Origin: a virus
Virus record (IMG/VR): IMGVR_UViG_3300017738_000034
Location: 1-25,070 of that record
Length of the DNA stretch: 25,070 nt
Direction: 5' to 3' (one strand)
Below, piece after piece: positions 6,350 through 12,695 of the stretch. How positions within the stretch are numbered: position 1 is the stretch's first letter; each line of letters starts with the position of its first letter. Under the pieces are notes generated by a model. The model was not told the origin of the DNA, searched no databases, and saw only the letters and a program-made list of their open reading frames with translations. Both the position numbers and the translations under genes were made by a program.

Positions 6350-7246
6350 ATGAATCTAAAAAAAGTTAACTTCTCAATTGAAGAAGTGTCAAAAGAGTTC
6401 GTCTACACATTTGTCCAAAAGTATCATTATTCGCCAGTATTTCCAGTATTAACAAAACATTGGCTAGGTGTTTTTCTTGATGATATTATGGTTGGCGCTG
6501 TAACTCTTGGTTGGGGCACCCAACCAAAAGGCACTATTCGAAAAATGTTCCCTAATCATGAATTTGAATCAGGTGATTATTATGAGATTGGTAAAATGTG
6601 TATGTCTGATGATTTACCCAAAAATTCCGAATCACAAATGATCAAGAGTGTTGTCAATTGGTTGAAAACAAGAGATAGAAATCTAAATAAAGAACAAGAC
6701 AGAAAACTTTTTCTTTATACGATGGCTGACGGTATAATGGGTAAAGTTGGGTATGTTTATCAAGCATCCAACTTCTATTATGGTGGTAAGTATTGGACTG
6801 ATGTTTACATGTCAGAAACAGGTGAGAAGATACACCCAAGGACAGCGAGTAAACTCTGTAAAGAGAATGCTGAATTTGTTGGTAAACCTAAAATATTCTG
6901 GTTGACTCCTGATTTTCTAAAATCAAAGAAAATGAAAAGAGTTAGGGGTAGAATGTTTAGGTATATTTTTCCACTAACAAGAAAAGCTGAAAATATCTTA
7001 TCCGAATATGGGTGGGTTAGAGACTATCCAAAGAATGATGATCTCGAATGGCAAATACAATCTTGGGAGAAGAATTCTAGTGGTAGATGTACTTGGGGTT
7101 CTGTTGATGATAAACCGCCATTTTGTTATAATGAAATAAAACACAATAAAAAAAATGTGGAAAAGTATAAGAGGATAGTTTTTTCTGAAACAGATTGGTC
7201 TAAAAGTAATGTTATGAAAACAGATTTGCAAAGGTTTTTTAAATGA
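6350..7246 (+). CDS. Mom-like GNAT-fold DNA-modification protein
   Basis: Protein of 298 residues. The N-terminal half looks like the Mom/GNAT group: FVQKYHYSPVFP with H26-Y27-S28, then HWLGVFLDDIMVGAVTLGWGT (a typical 'LG.F.DG.LVGA..FG' strand pair), a YEIGKMCMSD strand, and KSVVNWLKTRDR and LFLYTMADGIMGKVGYVYQASNFYYGG (the '..YAD...G..G..Y.A.NF.Y.G' part of the fold). Phage Mu Mom converts adenine to an N6-carbamoylmethyl form and protects DNA from restriction. The C-terminal third (lysine-rich, with WGSVDDKPPFCYNEIKHNKKN) is extra compared with Mom (231 aa). Role as a modification enzyme is inferred. It has no Shine-Dalgarno; see the promoter at 6315-6343. The stop overlaps the next ATG (ATGA). 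Confidence 0.6.
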   Translation: MNLKKVNFSIEEVSKEFVYTFVQKYHYSPVFPVLTKHWLGVFLDDIMVGAVTLGWGTQPKGTIRKMFPNHEFESGDYYEIGKMCMSDDLPKNSESQMIKSVVNWLKTRDRNLNKEQDRKLFLYTMADGIMGKVGYVYQASNFYYGGKYWTDVYMSETGEKIHPRTASKLCKENAEFVGKPKIFWLTPDFLKSKKMKRVRGRMFRYIFPLTRKAENILSEYGWVRDYPKNDDLEWQIQSWEKNSSGRCTWGSVDDKPPFCYNEIKHNKKNVEKYKRIVFSETDWSKSNVMKTDLQRFFK

Positions 7247-7383
7247 AAAAGAAGTTTTTAAAATTATTAGGTTTTTACATTGAAGCTGTCGGTGTTATCG
7301 CAGCGGTTGTATTTTTTTTATTAGCATTTCCAGTTATGGTTTATGTTAAACTGACTGGACAAACCATAGAAATGGAATGGTAA
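7243..7383 (+). CDS. Tiny membrane protein, 46 aa
   Basis: A 46-residue frame starting in the ATGA overlap with the Mom-like gene. KKKFLKLLGFY is followed by a hydrophobic stretch of about 24 residues (IEAVGVIAAVVFFLLAFPVMVYV) and a short polar end. The basic start and single span suggest a cytoplasmic N-terminus. Function unknown; overlap with the gene before it and one of the possible starts of the gene after it support coding. Confidence 0.5.
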   Translation: MKKKFLKLLGFYIEAVGVIAAVVFFLLAFPVMVYVKLTGQTIEMEW

Positions 7384-7385
7384 AT

Positions 7386-7604
7386 ATGAACAATGATTTA
7401 CATACCTGTAAATGTGGGAGTTGTAATCTTGAAGTTGAATGGGAAGAGTTTGAAGAACAAACCAGTTGGTCGTTTTCAACTTCATATTTAGAGTATCATG
7501 TTGAATGTTATGATTGTGGTGCGACTGGAAAATCAGCACCCTCATATGATTTAGCAGTTAGGAATTGGAATAAGGATTGTACGAGTATAGAGTTGAAAAT
7601 ATAA
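7386..7604 (+). CDS. Lar-like zinc-ribbon protein (restriction alleviation family)
   Basis: Protein of 72 residues from the ATG at 7386. An ATG at 7377 overlapping the preceding stop is an alternative. C10-x-x-C13 and C41-x-x-C44 make a four-cysteine zinc site, followed by GATG and A-V-R-N-W-N, the 'A...WN' signature that ends Lar-type and related phage zinc ribbons. In Rac prophage, Lar eases type I restriction; for most members the role is unproven. Its place next to a Mom-like gene fits an anti-restriction setting, but this is inference. Its end overlaps the next gene by 28 nt. Confidence 0.65.
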   Translation: MNNDLHTCKCGSCNLEVEWEEFEEQTSWSFSTSYLEYHVECYDCGATGKSAPSYDLAVRNWNKDCTSIELKI

Positions 7605-7999
7605 GAGTGGTTGATGGTGATACTGTTGATGTTGATATAGATTTAGGTTTTGGTATCTGGATGAGAAAACAGAGAATTCGACTTTATGGTATTGATACAC
7701 CAGAATCAAGAACCAAGGATAAGCTTGAAAAAGTTTTCGGACTTGCTGCCAAGAAAAGACTTGAAGAAATATTATCAATGACTGATGATATTATTTTAAG
7801 AAGTGTAAAAGATGTTCGAGGTAAGTTTGGAAGAATTCTTGGTGATTTTGTCGTATATGATTTAGCTGGGACTTGTGGTGATCTTTTATGTACAGAAGGC
7901 CATGCGGTTAGATATTTAGGGCAAAGTAAAGAAGAGATTCAAGAAGAACATGAAAAGAACAGGCAGAAATTGATTTCAGAAGGTAAAATTGTATTATAA
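7577..7999 (+). CDS. Staphylococcal-nuclease-like (thermonuclease) protein
   Basis: Protein of 140 residues, read from a TTG at 7577 inside the end of the Lar-like gene, because the residues before VVDGDT match the family's first strand. AAGGA lies very close to the TTG, so initiation may depend on coupling. Motifs: VVDGDTVDVDIDLGF (metal Asp at D15, D18 or D20), RIRLYGIDTPESR with R35, D40, T41 and E43, and GKFGRILGD with R86. These match S. aureus nuclease D21, R35, D40, T41, E43 and R87, so all catalytic residues are present. It would cut RNA or DNA with calcium. There is no signal peptide, so it acts in the cytoplasm. Its role in the phage (host DNA degradation, repair) is not established. 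Confidence 0.85.
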   Translation: MYEYRVENIRVVDGDTVDVDIDLGFGIWMRKQRIRLYGIDTPESRTKDKLEKVFGLAAKKRLEEILSMTDDIILRSVKDVRGKFGRILGDFVVYDLAGTCGDLLCTEGHAVRYLGQSKEEIQEEHEKNRQKLISEGKIVL

Positions 8000-8002
8000 A
8001 TA
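7995..8002 (+). promoter_or_regulatory. T4-type late promoter motif TATAAATA
   Basis: A perfect TATAAATA within TATTATAAATATT, ending 6 nt before the ATG at 8009. By T4 rules transcription would start at about 8008. The identical 13-mer sits at the same distance (4 nt) from the start of the minus-strand gene at 8743. Confidence 0.5.
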
Positions 8003-8008
8003 TTCTTT

Positions 8009-8389
8009 ATGAAACCTTCAACCTTTTTTAAAAAATTATCTGAAAAAATAAATGAATTAGATCCAGAAGAAAAAAAAGAAGTATTCTGTAAAAATAACTT
8101 AGAAATATTTAAAAGAATTTCAGAATACTGTGAAAAAGAAAAGAAAACTTTAGTTATAACAAAAAAAGAAGATATTGGAAGTTTCAACAGATTTTGTAGA
8201 AAATTTAAAATAAGTATGTATTACACCAGAAGAGGTTGGGCTATATTCTTAACAAATTTCAAAGGTTTAAGATTTACTAGAATCTATGACGATAGATATA
8301 GGTTTCTAAAAAGATTATATCCTAATTGTAGAGAGTTGAAAGAACTTCTAAAAAAGAGAAATCAATTTTTTAAAGATGTGTTGAGGTGA
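8009..8389 (+). CDS. Hypothetical basic protein, 126 aa
   Basis: Not recognised. Lysine- and phenylalanine-rich: a helical N-terminal half (FFKKLSEKINELDPEEKKEVF; LEIFKRISEYCEKEKK), a strand (TLVITKKEDIG), then a basic part with strands (FKISMYYTRRGWAIFLTNFKGLRF) and a basic helical end. It could bind nucleic acid. It has no Shine-Dalgarno; TATAAATA ends 6 nt before the ATG, so a leaderless late message is possible. Its 3' end overlaps the convergent minus-strand gene by 42 nt. Confidence 0.7.
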   Translation: MKPSTFFKKLSEKINELDPEEKKEVFCKNNLEIFKRISEYCEKEKKTLVITKKEDIGSFNRFCRKFKISMYYTRRGWAIFLTNFKGLRFTRIYDDRYRFLKRLYPNCRELKELLKKRNQFFKDVLR

Positions 8390-8743
8390 AGAAGCAACAT
8401 AAACTAACAACAAGTAAGTTGCATAGTGTAATATTTGGTCAAACGTTTGAAACAACCAATAAACCATAGAAGAATTTGTTATTTTAAATAATTTCATAAT
8501 TTTTGTCTTGACATAATCTATATGCCAGTGTAGAATATAATCAATAGCTGATAATAAAAAACAATACTCAAAAGGAACAAGAAATAAGTATGAAACTATC
8601 AAAGTCATAAGTGCGTGGTCAAAATAGTGTAAATGACACTCACCTAAATATCTTGTCTTATCAAGTGGAACTTTTTTAAACTGTAGGTATAGGTCGCAAA
8701 AAGCATGTTTGACTAGTAATGCAAATAAAAATATTGTATTCAT
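8348..8743 (-). CDS. DUF3307-like multi-pass membrane protein
   Basis: Protein of 131 residues and the only minus-strand gene in the window. Four hydrophobic stretches: residues 1-15, about 42-58 (DHALMTLIVSYLFLVPF), about 60-75 and about 105-120. Polar motifs inside membrane-facing parts, KHAFCDLYLQ near the start, CHLHYFDHALM, AIDYILHWHIDYVKTKI and FDQILHY, match the 'H...D..LQ / ..H...H / ..H..ID..K / .DQ..H' pattern of DUF3307, a small membrane family without known function. There is no Shine-Dalgarno; TATAAATA on this strand ends 6 nt before the ATG. A plus-strand sigma70-like promoter lies inside it. Family call moderate, gene call good. Confidence 0.7.
   Translation of the reverse strand: MNTIFLFALLVKHAFCDLYLQFKKVPLDKTRYLGECHLHYFDHALMTLIVSYLFLVPFEYCFLLSAIDYILHWHIDYVKTKIMKLFKITNSSMVYWLFQTFDQILHYATYLLLVYVASSPQHIFKKLISLF
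8508..8536 (+). promoter_or_regulatory. Candidate promoter, antisense to the DUF3307-like gene
   Basis: TTGACA (8508-8513), a 17-nt spacer and TAGAAT (8531-8536). It lies on the plus strand inside the minus-strand gene. A transcript would run about 230 nt antisense to that gene before reaching the MazG-like gene at 8771, which otherwise has no promoter of its own between the divergent starts. TTGACA-17-TAGAAT is exactly the layout of the promoter at 18318. Confidence 0.55.
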
Positions 8744-8749
8744 TTTTAA

Positions 8750-8757
8750 TATTTATA
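8750..8757 (-). promoter_or_regulatory. T4-type late promoter motif TATAAATA, minus strand
   Basis: The plus strand reads TATTTATA; on the minus strand it is TATAAATA inside TATTATAAATATT, followed by AAAA and the ATG of the DUF3307-like gene. It lies in the 27-nt gap between divergent genes and overlaps nothing else but the leader of the MazG-like gene. Confidence 0.5.
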
Positions 8758-8770
8758 ATAGGAGATAATT

Positions 8771-9037
8771 ATGAGTAATATTAATATTGATGAAAAAGAA
8801 GAATTGTTGGTAATTTTCATGGAAGAATGTGCAGAAGCATCTGTTGAAGCATCTAAAGTTATTAGGTTTGGTCAAAACGATGAGGAAATAGGCAGTCTTG
8901 TAAAAGAAGTCGGTGACCTCATGTGTATGATAAATCTATTGGAAGAATATGGATTGATAAACAGGAATGAAATAACTCAATATGCTTTAGCAAAAAAAGA
9001 GAAATTGAAAAAATGGAGTAACTTAAATTTGTCATAA
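8771..9037 (+). CDS. MazG-like nucleotide pyrophosphohydrolase
   Basis: Protein of 88 residues with the short single-domain MazG layout: MEECAEASVEASKVIRFG with E18, E19 and E22, then LVKEVGDLMCMI with E46 and D49. These form the EExxE...ExxD magnesium site of all-alpha NTP pyrophosphatases. Such enzymes hydrolyse (d)NTPs to monophosphates. In phages, MazG proteins have been proposed to adjust dNTP pools or ppGpp, though measured ppGpp activity is weak. AATAGGAGATAATTATG gives a strong ribosome binding site. The transcript probably starts at the promoter at 8508. Confidence 0.85.
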   Translation: MSNINIDEKEELLVIFMEECAEASVEASKVIRFGQNDEEIGSLVKEVGDLMCMINLLEEYGLINRNEITQYALAKKEKLKKWSNLNLS

Positions 9038-9052
9038 CTGGTGGTGGAAAAG

Positions 9053-9226
9053 ATGTCTTACAAATACAATTTTGATCAAGAAGAAGTTTCAGATTTACAC
9101 AAAGAAGTGCATAACATAAGACCAACATATGATTGGTGGGAAATGTGGCATGATGCAAACAAACAGGAAAAACAGAGAATGTGGAATGATTTAATAAGTA
9201 AGTCGATAAGGAGATACGGATGTTAA
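9053..9226 (+). CDS. Small hypothetical protein, 57 aa
   Basis: Starts at the ATG at 9053 with GGTGG upstream; in-frame GTGs at 9041 and 9044 are less likely. The segment FDQEEVSDLHKEVHNIRPTYDWWEMWHDANKQEKQRMWNDL matches, in my memory, a widespread small phage protein with a 'DLHK.VY..RP' core and a tryptophan-rich acidic helix. No function is known for it. The stop overlaps the next start (ATGTTAA). Confidence 0.65.
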   Translation: MSYKYNFDQEEVSDLHKEVHNIRPTYDWWEMWHDANKQEKQRMWNDLISKSIRRYGC

Positions 9227-9540
9227 AACCTTTTGATACAAATGTTTTGGGTAATTTAATAGAACACAACCCTACAAGCAGACCTGATATATTCACATCT
9301 AGATTTTCAAATGTTAAAGATGTGGAATTCTCAACTTGGATTCAAATGAAAGATAAAGAATTGGTTATGTGGGTAGCTAAACCGAGGAGATTCTTTGGCA
9401 CAGAAACTAAAACCCCACCATTCGTATTTTTATTATCTAAATACACTAAAGGGAATTCAACTAGTAGTAGTATTTCTGTAAGACCATACAGTAATGAGTT
9501 TTTTGAAAAAGAGAATAGTTTAGGTTTCCACAGTTTATAA
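9220..9540 (+). CDS. Hypothetical protein, 106 aa
   Basis: Not recognised. AAGGAGAT lies just before the ATG, which overlaps the previous stop. The residues suggest a beta-rich soluble protein (VEFSTWIQMKDKELVMWVAK; PPFVFLLSKYTKG; SISVRPYSNEFF). The tRNA-Ser begins 8 nt after the stop. Confidence 0.65.
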   Translation: MLKPFDTNVLGNLIEHNPTSRPDIFTSRFSNVKDVEFSTWIQMKDKELVMWVAKPRRFFGTETKTPPFVFLLSKYTKGNSTSSSISVRPYSNEFFEKENSLGFHSL

Positions 9541-9548
9541 TATAAAAC

Positions 9549-9633
9549 GGAAGATTGTCCGAGTGGTTTAAGGTGCTTGCTTGGAAAGCAAGTGTGGGGA
9601 AACTCACCACAGGTTCGAATCCTGTATCTTCCG
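9549..9633 (+). tRNA. tRNA-Ser(GGA)
   Basis: An 85-nt class II tRNA. The acceptor arm GGAAGAT (9549-9555) pairs with ATCTTCC (ending 9632) with discriminator G. The anticodon stem CTTGC/GCAAG holds the loop TTGGAAA with anticodon GGA (9583-9585), reading UCC and UCU. The long variable arm (TGTGGG GAAA CTCACCA) is the mark of serine tRNAs, and the T arm is ACAGG-TTCGAAT-CCTGT. CCA is not encoded. TATAAT at 9536-9541 lies 8 nt upstream, but no -35 box is at the right distance. Phage tRNAs often supply codons used more by the phage than the host. Confidence 0.95.
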
Positions 9634-9655
9634 TAAATTTATATAAGGTTTTGTT

Positions 9656-10264
9656 ATGATTGTTGTTGGTATTGGCGGCGTTGCTCGTTCTGGTAAAAAT
9701 CTCCTATGTGACTTATTAATGCAGAATTTGTACCTTGAGGGGTACACATCTAAACAGTTTGCTTTAGCTTCTGATTTGAAAAATGACTGTAATGAGTTTT
9801 TATATAAGATGTGTGACTTGAATGTGTGGACTGATTTAACAGAAGATAAAGTGCAATTCAGAGAGTTTCTAGTTTGGTATGGTGACTTGAAAAGAAAACA
9901 GTCCAATGGTCGATACTGGATTGAAAAACTTGATAGAAGAATTTCAACATATGAAGGTGATGTCGCAATAGTCACTGATGTTAGATATGATGTCTATGAT
10001 AAAGATGAAGTTCACTGGATCAAGGAAGAAAAAGAAGGTTTGTTAATCCATTTAAAAAGATTTGCAAGAGATGATGAAGGGTTTCTTTGTCAAATCAAAC
10101 CAGCGAACAATCACGAAAGTTTGAATGATGGTTCATTATACACGAAATCTGATATAAACATCACATGGGAAACTGTCAGTGACCCTAAAAAGAATGATAC
10201 TATATTAGATATAGTGAATGACACTACGAAAAAAATAATTGAAAAAATTAAAAATCCCTATTGA
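9656..10264 (+). CDS. Deoxynucleoside monophosphate kinase-like protein (gp1-like)
   Basis: Protein of 202 residues with a P-loop GVARSGKN (residues 8-15); T4 gp1 has GVKRSGKD at the same place, so the missing S/T is normal for this family. Later features fit NMP kinases: QFALASDLKNDCNEFL, REFLVWYGDLKRKQSNGRYWIEKL (the 'G...R...P..W' region of dNMP kinases), AIVTDVRYDVYDKDEVHWIKE (Walker-B-like, with the TDVRY found in phage dNMP kinases) and a C-terminal strand. It would phosphorylate dNMPs made from degraded host DNA or by phage synthesis. AAGG precedes the ATG. It follows the tRNA by 22 nt and is probably on the same transcript. Confidence 0.75.
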   Translation: MIVVGIGGVARSGKNLLCDLLMQNLYLEGYTSKQFALASDLKNDCNEFLYKMCDLNVWTDLTEDKVQFREFLVWYGDLKRKQSNGRYWIEKLDRRISTYEGDVAIVTDVRYDVYDKDEVHWIKEEKEGLLIHLKRFARDDEGFLCQIKPANNHESLNDGSLYTKSDINITWETVSDPKKNDTILDIVNDTTKKIIEKIKNPY

Positions 10265-10289
10265 CAATAACATTATAATGTGTTATTAT
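10261..10289 (+). promoter_or_regulatory. Promoter of the ParB-like gene
   Basis: TTGACA (10261-10266), a 17-nt spacer, TATTAT (10284-10289) with TGT before it. The spacer contains a perfect 10-bp palindrome, CATTATAATG (10271-10280), which could be an operator. The -10 region shares the 13-mer ATGTGTTATTATA with the gene 32 promoter. The leader (about 43 nt) carries an 8-bp inverted repeat, ATGAAATT (10296-10303) and AATTTCAT (10322-10329). Confidence 0.75.
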
Positions 10290-10338
10290 AATAATATGAA
10301 ATTGTAAAAGTATTTAACTTAAATTTCATTAATTTTTT

Positions 10339-11454
10339 ATGGCTTATAAGCCGAAAGCGAGAAAAATCATGGGCAGAAGATTGCCAGTATCGGAATTTGT
10401 GAAAGAAATGCCTAAGGGTGAAGTCCAAATACAAGATTGGAGTCATTTAGGTGTAAAAACAGTTAAGGTTATCGAGATAGATTTTGAAGATATCTTTATT
10501 GATGACATAGAAAATAACACCACCAAAGTATTAACGCATACAGCGGATGAGATTGAAGCATTGAAGAGGGATTTCTCCGTTGGCGTCTGCACTTCAGCTT
10601 TTCTCCCAGCTGTAACTAAGTTTGAAAGTGAATTAATTGAAGGTGAAAAAGCTTTCAAATATAAGTTACAATATGGGTTTGGTAGATGTGAAGCTTTACT
10701 GGGCTTGAATCAAAAGAGGTGGTTATTTATTTTGTTGGAAGGTAATGATGACGCTCTTGAAGATGTAAAAGCTCAGGAGAATGAACCTCCACCACAGAGA
10801 AGAAACACCGAAGATGATATGTTTCATTTCATATCTAAAAAGATAACTTCTGGTAAACTTAAAAGGACACAAAAAGCAGTGGAATCTAAGCTCCAGAAAG
10901 TCTATCCAACTAGGTCTCAACAAATTAGAACAAAAGTTCTAAATAGAATTATATCAACACACTCTGGTATCAAGTCGCAATATTATACTTACACATCCAA
11001 ACCTAGAATCCAACAGTGGTATAGAAACTACAATTCTAACGACTTGGTAACTAGTAATAATTATGATAGTGTCAGAGACATGTATGGTAGAACGGTTGCA
11101 TGTAAATATCTTTATAGGATAGTCCATCAAGCTTTGGACACTTACAAGAAAACTGGGAAGTATACTTATTTCACAGTTCATCTAAAAGTACCTTCTAAAA
11201 ACACTACTCATGCAATGATGATAAAGGAAGTTGTGCAATCTTATGTTGATATAGTTTCCAATTTGAGAAACATAGGAGCTAATGTTATCCCTTTTGTGTT
11301 TGAAGGTATTCTACCATATGATATTTCACAGAACCCCAAACACTTAATTGTGCCAGCTGAAGTTAGAAGACTGAAAAAACTTACAGGATTTAATGAATCC
11401 GAATATCAAGCTGTTCAAAAATCTAGAACTGGGTTGTTTAAAGCGACTCCTTAG
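10339..11454 (+). CDS. ParB-like domain protein, 371 aa
   Basis: The N-terminal third reads like a ParB/sulfiredoxin-type domain: VKVIEIDFEDIFIDDIENN, TADEIEALKRDFSVGVCTSAFLPAVTKFE, then YGFGRCEALLGLNQKRWLFILLEG (compare the 'G..R..A.....' GHRR box of ParB) and VKAQENE (compare the 'ENIQR' helix). The remaining two thirds are basic and helical, possibly a DNA-binding part (KRTQKAVESKLQKVYPTRSQQIRTKVLNRI). Phage ParB-like proteins are known as nucleases or ATP/CTP-binding regulators; which applies here is unknown. No Shine-Dalgarno precedes the ATG at 10339; a second in-frame ATG at 10369 is possible. It is the only gene between its promoter and a strong terminator. Confidence 0.6.
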   Translation: MAYKPKARKIMGRRLPVSEFVKEMPKGEVQIQDWSHLGVKTVKVIEIDFEDIFIDDIENNTTKVLTHTADEIEALKRDFSVGVCTSAFLPAVTKFESELIEGEKAFKYKLQYGFGRCEALLGLNQKRWLFILLEGNDDALEDVKAQENEPPPQRRNTEDDMFHFISKKITSGKLKRTQKAVESKLQKVYPTRSQQIRTKVLNRIISTHSGIKSQYYTYTSKPRIQQWYRNYNSNDLVTSNNYDSVRDMYGRTVACKYLYRIVHQALDTYKKTGKYTYFTVHLKVPSKNTTHAMMIKEVVQSYVDIVSNLRNIGANVIPFVFEGILPYDISQNPKHLIVPAEVRRLKKLTGFNESEYQAVQKSRTGLFKATP

Positions 11455-11469
11455 ATTTTTTAATTAATG

Positions 11470-11504
11470 AGAATGTGGGCTTAAAAACCCACATTCTTTT
11501 TTTT
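11470..11504 (+). terminator. Intrinsic terminator after the ParB-like gene
   Basis: GAATGTGGG (11471-11479) pairs perfectly with CCCACATTC (11488-11496), extended by an A-T pair, followed by eight Ts (11497-11504). It isolates the ParB-like unit from the metallopeptidase-like unit. Confidence 0.9.
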
Positions 11505-11519
11505 ATTTCCATAAACCTC

Positions 11520-11548
11520 TTGACACAACTCCCATATTATATTAAGAT
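11520..11548 (+). promoter_or_regulatory. Promoter of the HEXXH/CobT-like gene
   Basis: TTGACA (11520-11525), a 17-nt spacer and TAAGAT (11543-11548). The -10 is framed by the inverted repeat ATATTAT (11534-11540) and ATAATAT (11550-11556), a dyad centred on the -10, and overlaps a GATC (11546-11549). AGAGAGGAG follows as the ribosome binding site. Confidence 0.8.
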
Positions 11549-11570
11549 CATAATATAGAGAGGAGTTTTT

Positions 11571-12632
11571 ATGTCACCGAAAAAGAATCTAGATTATAAA
11601 GACATTGTTGGTAAACTAATGTCACAGGAGAATATTTCAATTGTTCATTCACCAAATGCTAGAACAGCTAGTTTTGATTTGGAATCCAGAACTTTGTTTT
11701 TACCAGAGTTTGCGAACGTATCAGAAGACGTTTATGACCTTTTGATAGGTCATGAGGTTTCACATGCATTGAATACTCCAAAACAAGGTTGGCATAAATC
11801 CACAGAAAAGAAAGGTGCAAACTTCAAAACCTTTTTGAATGTTGTTGAGGATGCTCGAATTGAGAAGATGATTCAAAAGAGATTTCCAGGCCTTAAGTCC
11901 TCATTCAAGAAAGGTTATAAAGAACTTTATGATATGGACTTGTTTGGTATTAGAAACAAATCAAAGAAAGAACTTGATGATATGTTACTGATTGATAGAT
12001 TGAATCTATATTTCAAACTGGGACATTATCAATCAGGTGTTTCATTCAAGGAAGAAGAACATCAATATGTTGAAGAGATGGAAAACTTGAAGACTTGGAA
12101 AGATGTTGTAAAACTTTCCGAAAAACTCTTTGAGTATTGTAAAGAAGAGATGAAAGAGAAAGAACAGGAACAAGAAGAAGGTGAACCAAAATCTAAAACT
12201 GGTGATAATGATTTACAAGGGGATTTCGAACAATCTTCCTCAGAACAAGAACAGGATCAAGATTCAGAACAAGAAAAGTCAGAAAGAGATGATTCAGAAG
12301 CTTCGGATAAATCTTCTAGTCAAAATCAAGATGGTAGTGACGGTTCTGGTGATAATCAGGATACAGGTGATGAATCAGAATCAGGGAATGATTCGGGAAA
12401 TGGGTTCAATAATTCGGAACCAATGTCACTCACTGATAAAAATTTTCGAGAGAATGAGGATAAGTTAAACTATAATGAAGAAAGAGATAGGAATCCTTGG
12501 AATAAGAATGCAAGTTCGTCACTAGACTTACCTATTCTAGAAGAAGAATTTTTCTATGATGATTGGAGAAAAGTTGAAAGTGATGTGAAAAAATGGAGAA
12601 AGAAAGTTGAATATAATGGTTGGGGTATTTAA
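11571..12632 (+). CDS. HEXXH metallopeptidase-like protein (CobT-like N-terminal part)
   Basis: Protein of 353 residues. After an N-terminal alpha/beta part comes IGHEVSHALNTP with HEVSH at residues 61-65 (zinc ligands and catalytic Glu), then FLNVVEDARIEKMIQKRFPG, whose acidic residues probably supply the third ligand. Residues about 185-290 are a low-complexity acidic linker of E, Q, S, D, G and N, as in CobT. The end (EEEFFYDDWRKVESDVKKWRKK) is basic. In other T4-like phages I know this module and a von Willebrand A domain as one protein; here the chain stops after the linker and the vWA part is a separate gene 64 nt on with its own promoter. It probably works with that protein and the AAA+ ATPase at 13867. 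Target unknown. Confidence 0.75.
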   Translation: MSPKKNLDYKDIVGKLMSQENISIVHSPNARTASFDLESRTLFLPEFANVSEDVYDLLIGHEVSHALNTPKQGWHKSTEKKGANFKTFLNVVEDARIEKMIQKRFPGLKSSFKKGYKELYDMDLFGIRNKSKKELDDMLLIDRLNLYFKLGHYQSGVSFKEEEHQYVEEMENLKTWKDVVKLSEKLFEYCKEEMKEKEQEQEEGEPKSKTGDNDLQGDFEQSSSEQEQDQDSEQEKSERDDSEASDKSSSQNQDGSDGSGDNQDTGDESESGNDSGNGFNNSEPMSLTDKNFRENEDKLNYNEERDRNPWNKNASSSLDLPILEEEFFYDDWRKVESDVKKWRKKVEYNGWGI

Positions 12633-12646
12633 TTTTTAAAAAACTA

Positions 12647-12675
12647 TTGACAACACTTCATATGTACGTTATGAT
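12647..12675 (+). promoter_or_regulatory. Promoter of the vWA gene
   Basis: TTGACA (12647-12652), a 17-nt spacer, TATGAT (12670-12675). The -10 overlaps the palindrome ATGATCAT (12671-12678), which contains GATC. It lies wholly in the short gap between the two halves of the CobT-like pair. GAGAGGTG (12682-12689) is the ribosome binding site. Confidence 0.8.
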
Positions 12676-12695
12676 CATATTGAGAGGTGAAAATT

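Noticed and set aside
9536-9541. TATAAT just before the tRNA as its own promoter
   Set aside because: No -35-like sequence at the right distance; co-transcription with the genes before it is simpler.
9604-9975. A 123-aa minus-strand frame
   Set aside because: Runs through the tRNA-Ser and opposite the dNMP kinase-like gene.
10296-10307. Three-codon frame (ATGAAATTGTAA) at the expected transcript start of the ParB-like gene
   Set aside because: Too short to judge; could be a leader peptide but has no ribosome binding site and no relation to the main start.
12181-12468. A 95-aa plus-strand frame inside the metallopeptidase-like gene
   Set aside because: It is the +1 reading of the repetitive E/Q/D/S linker; no ribosome binding site and low-complexity residues only.
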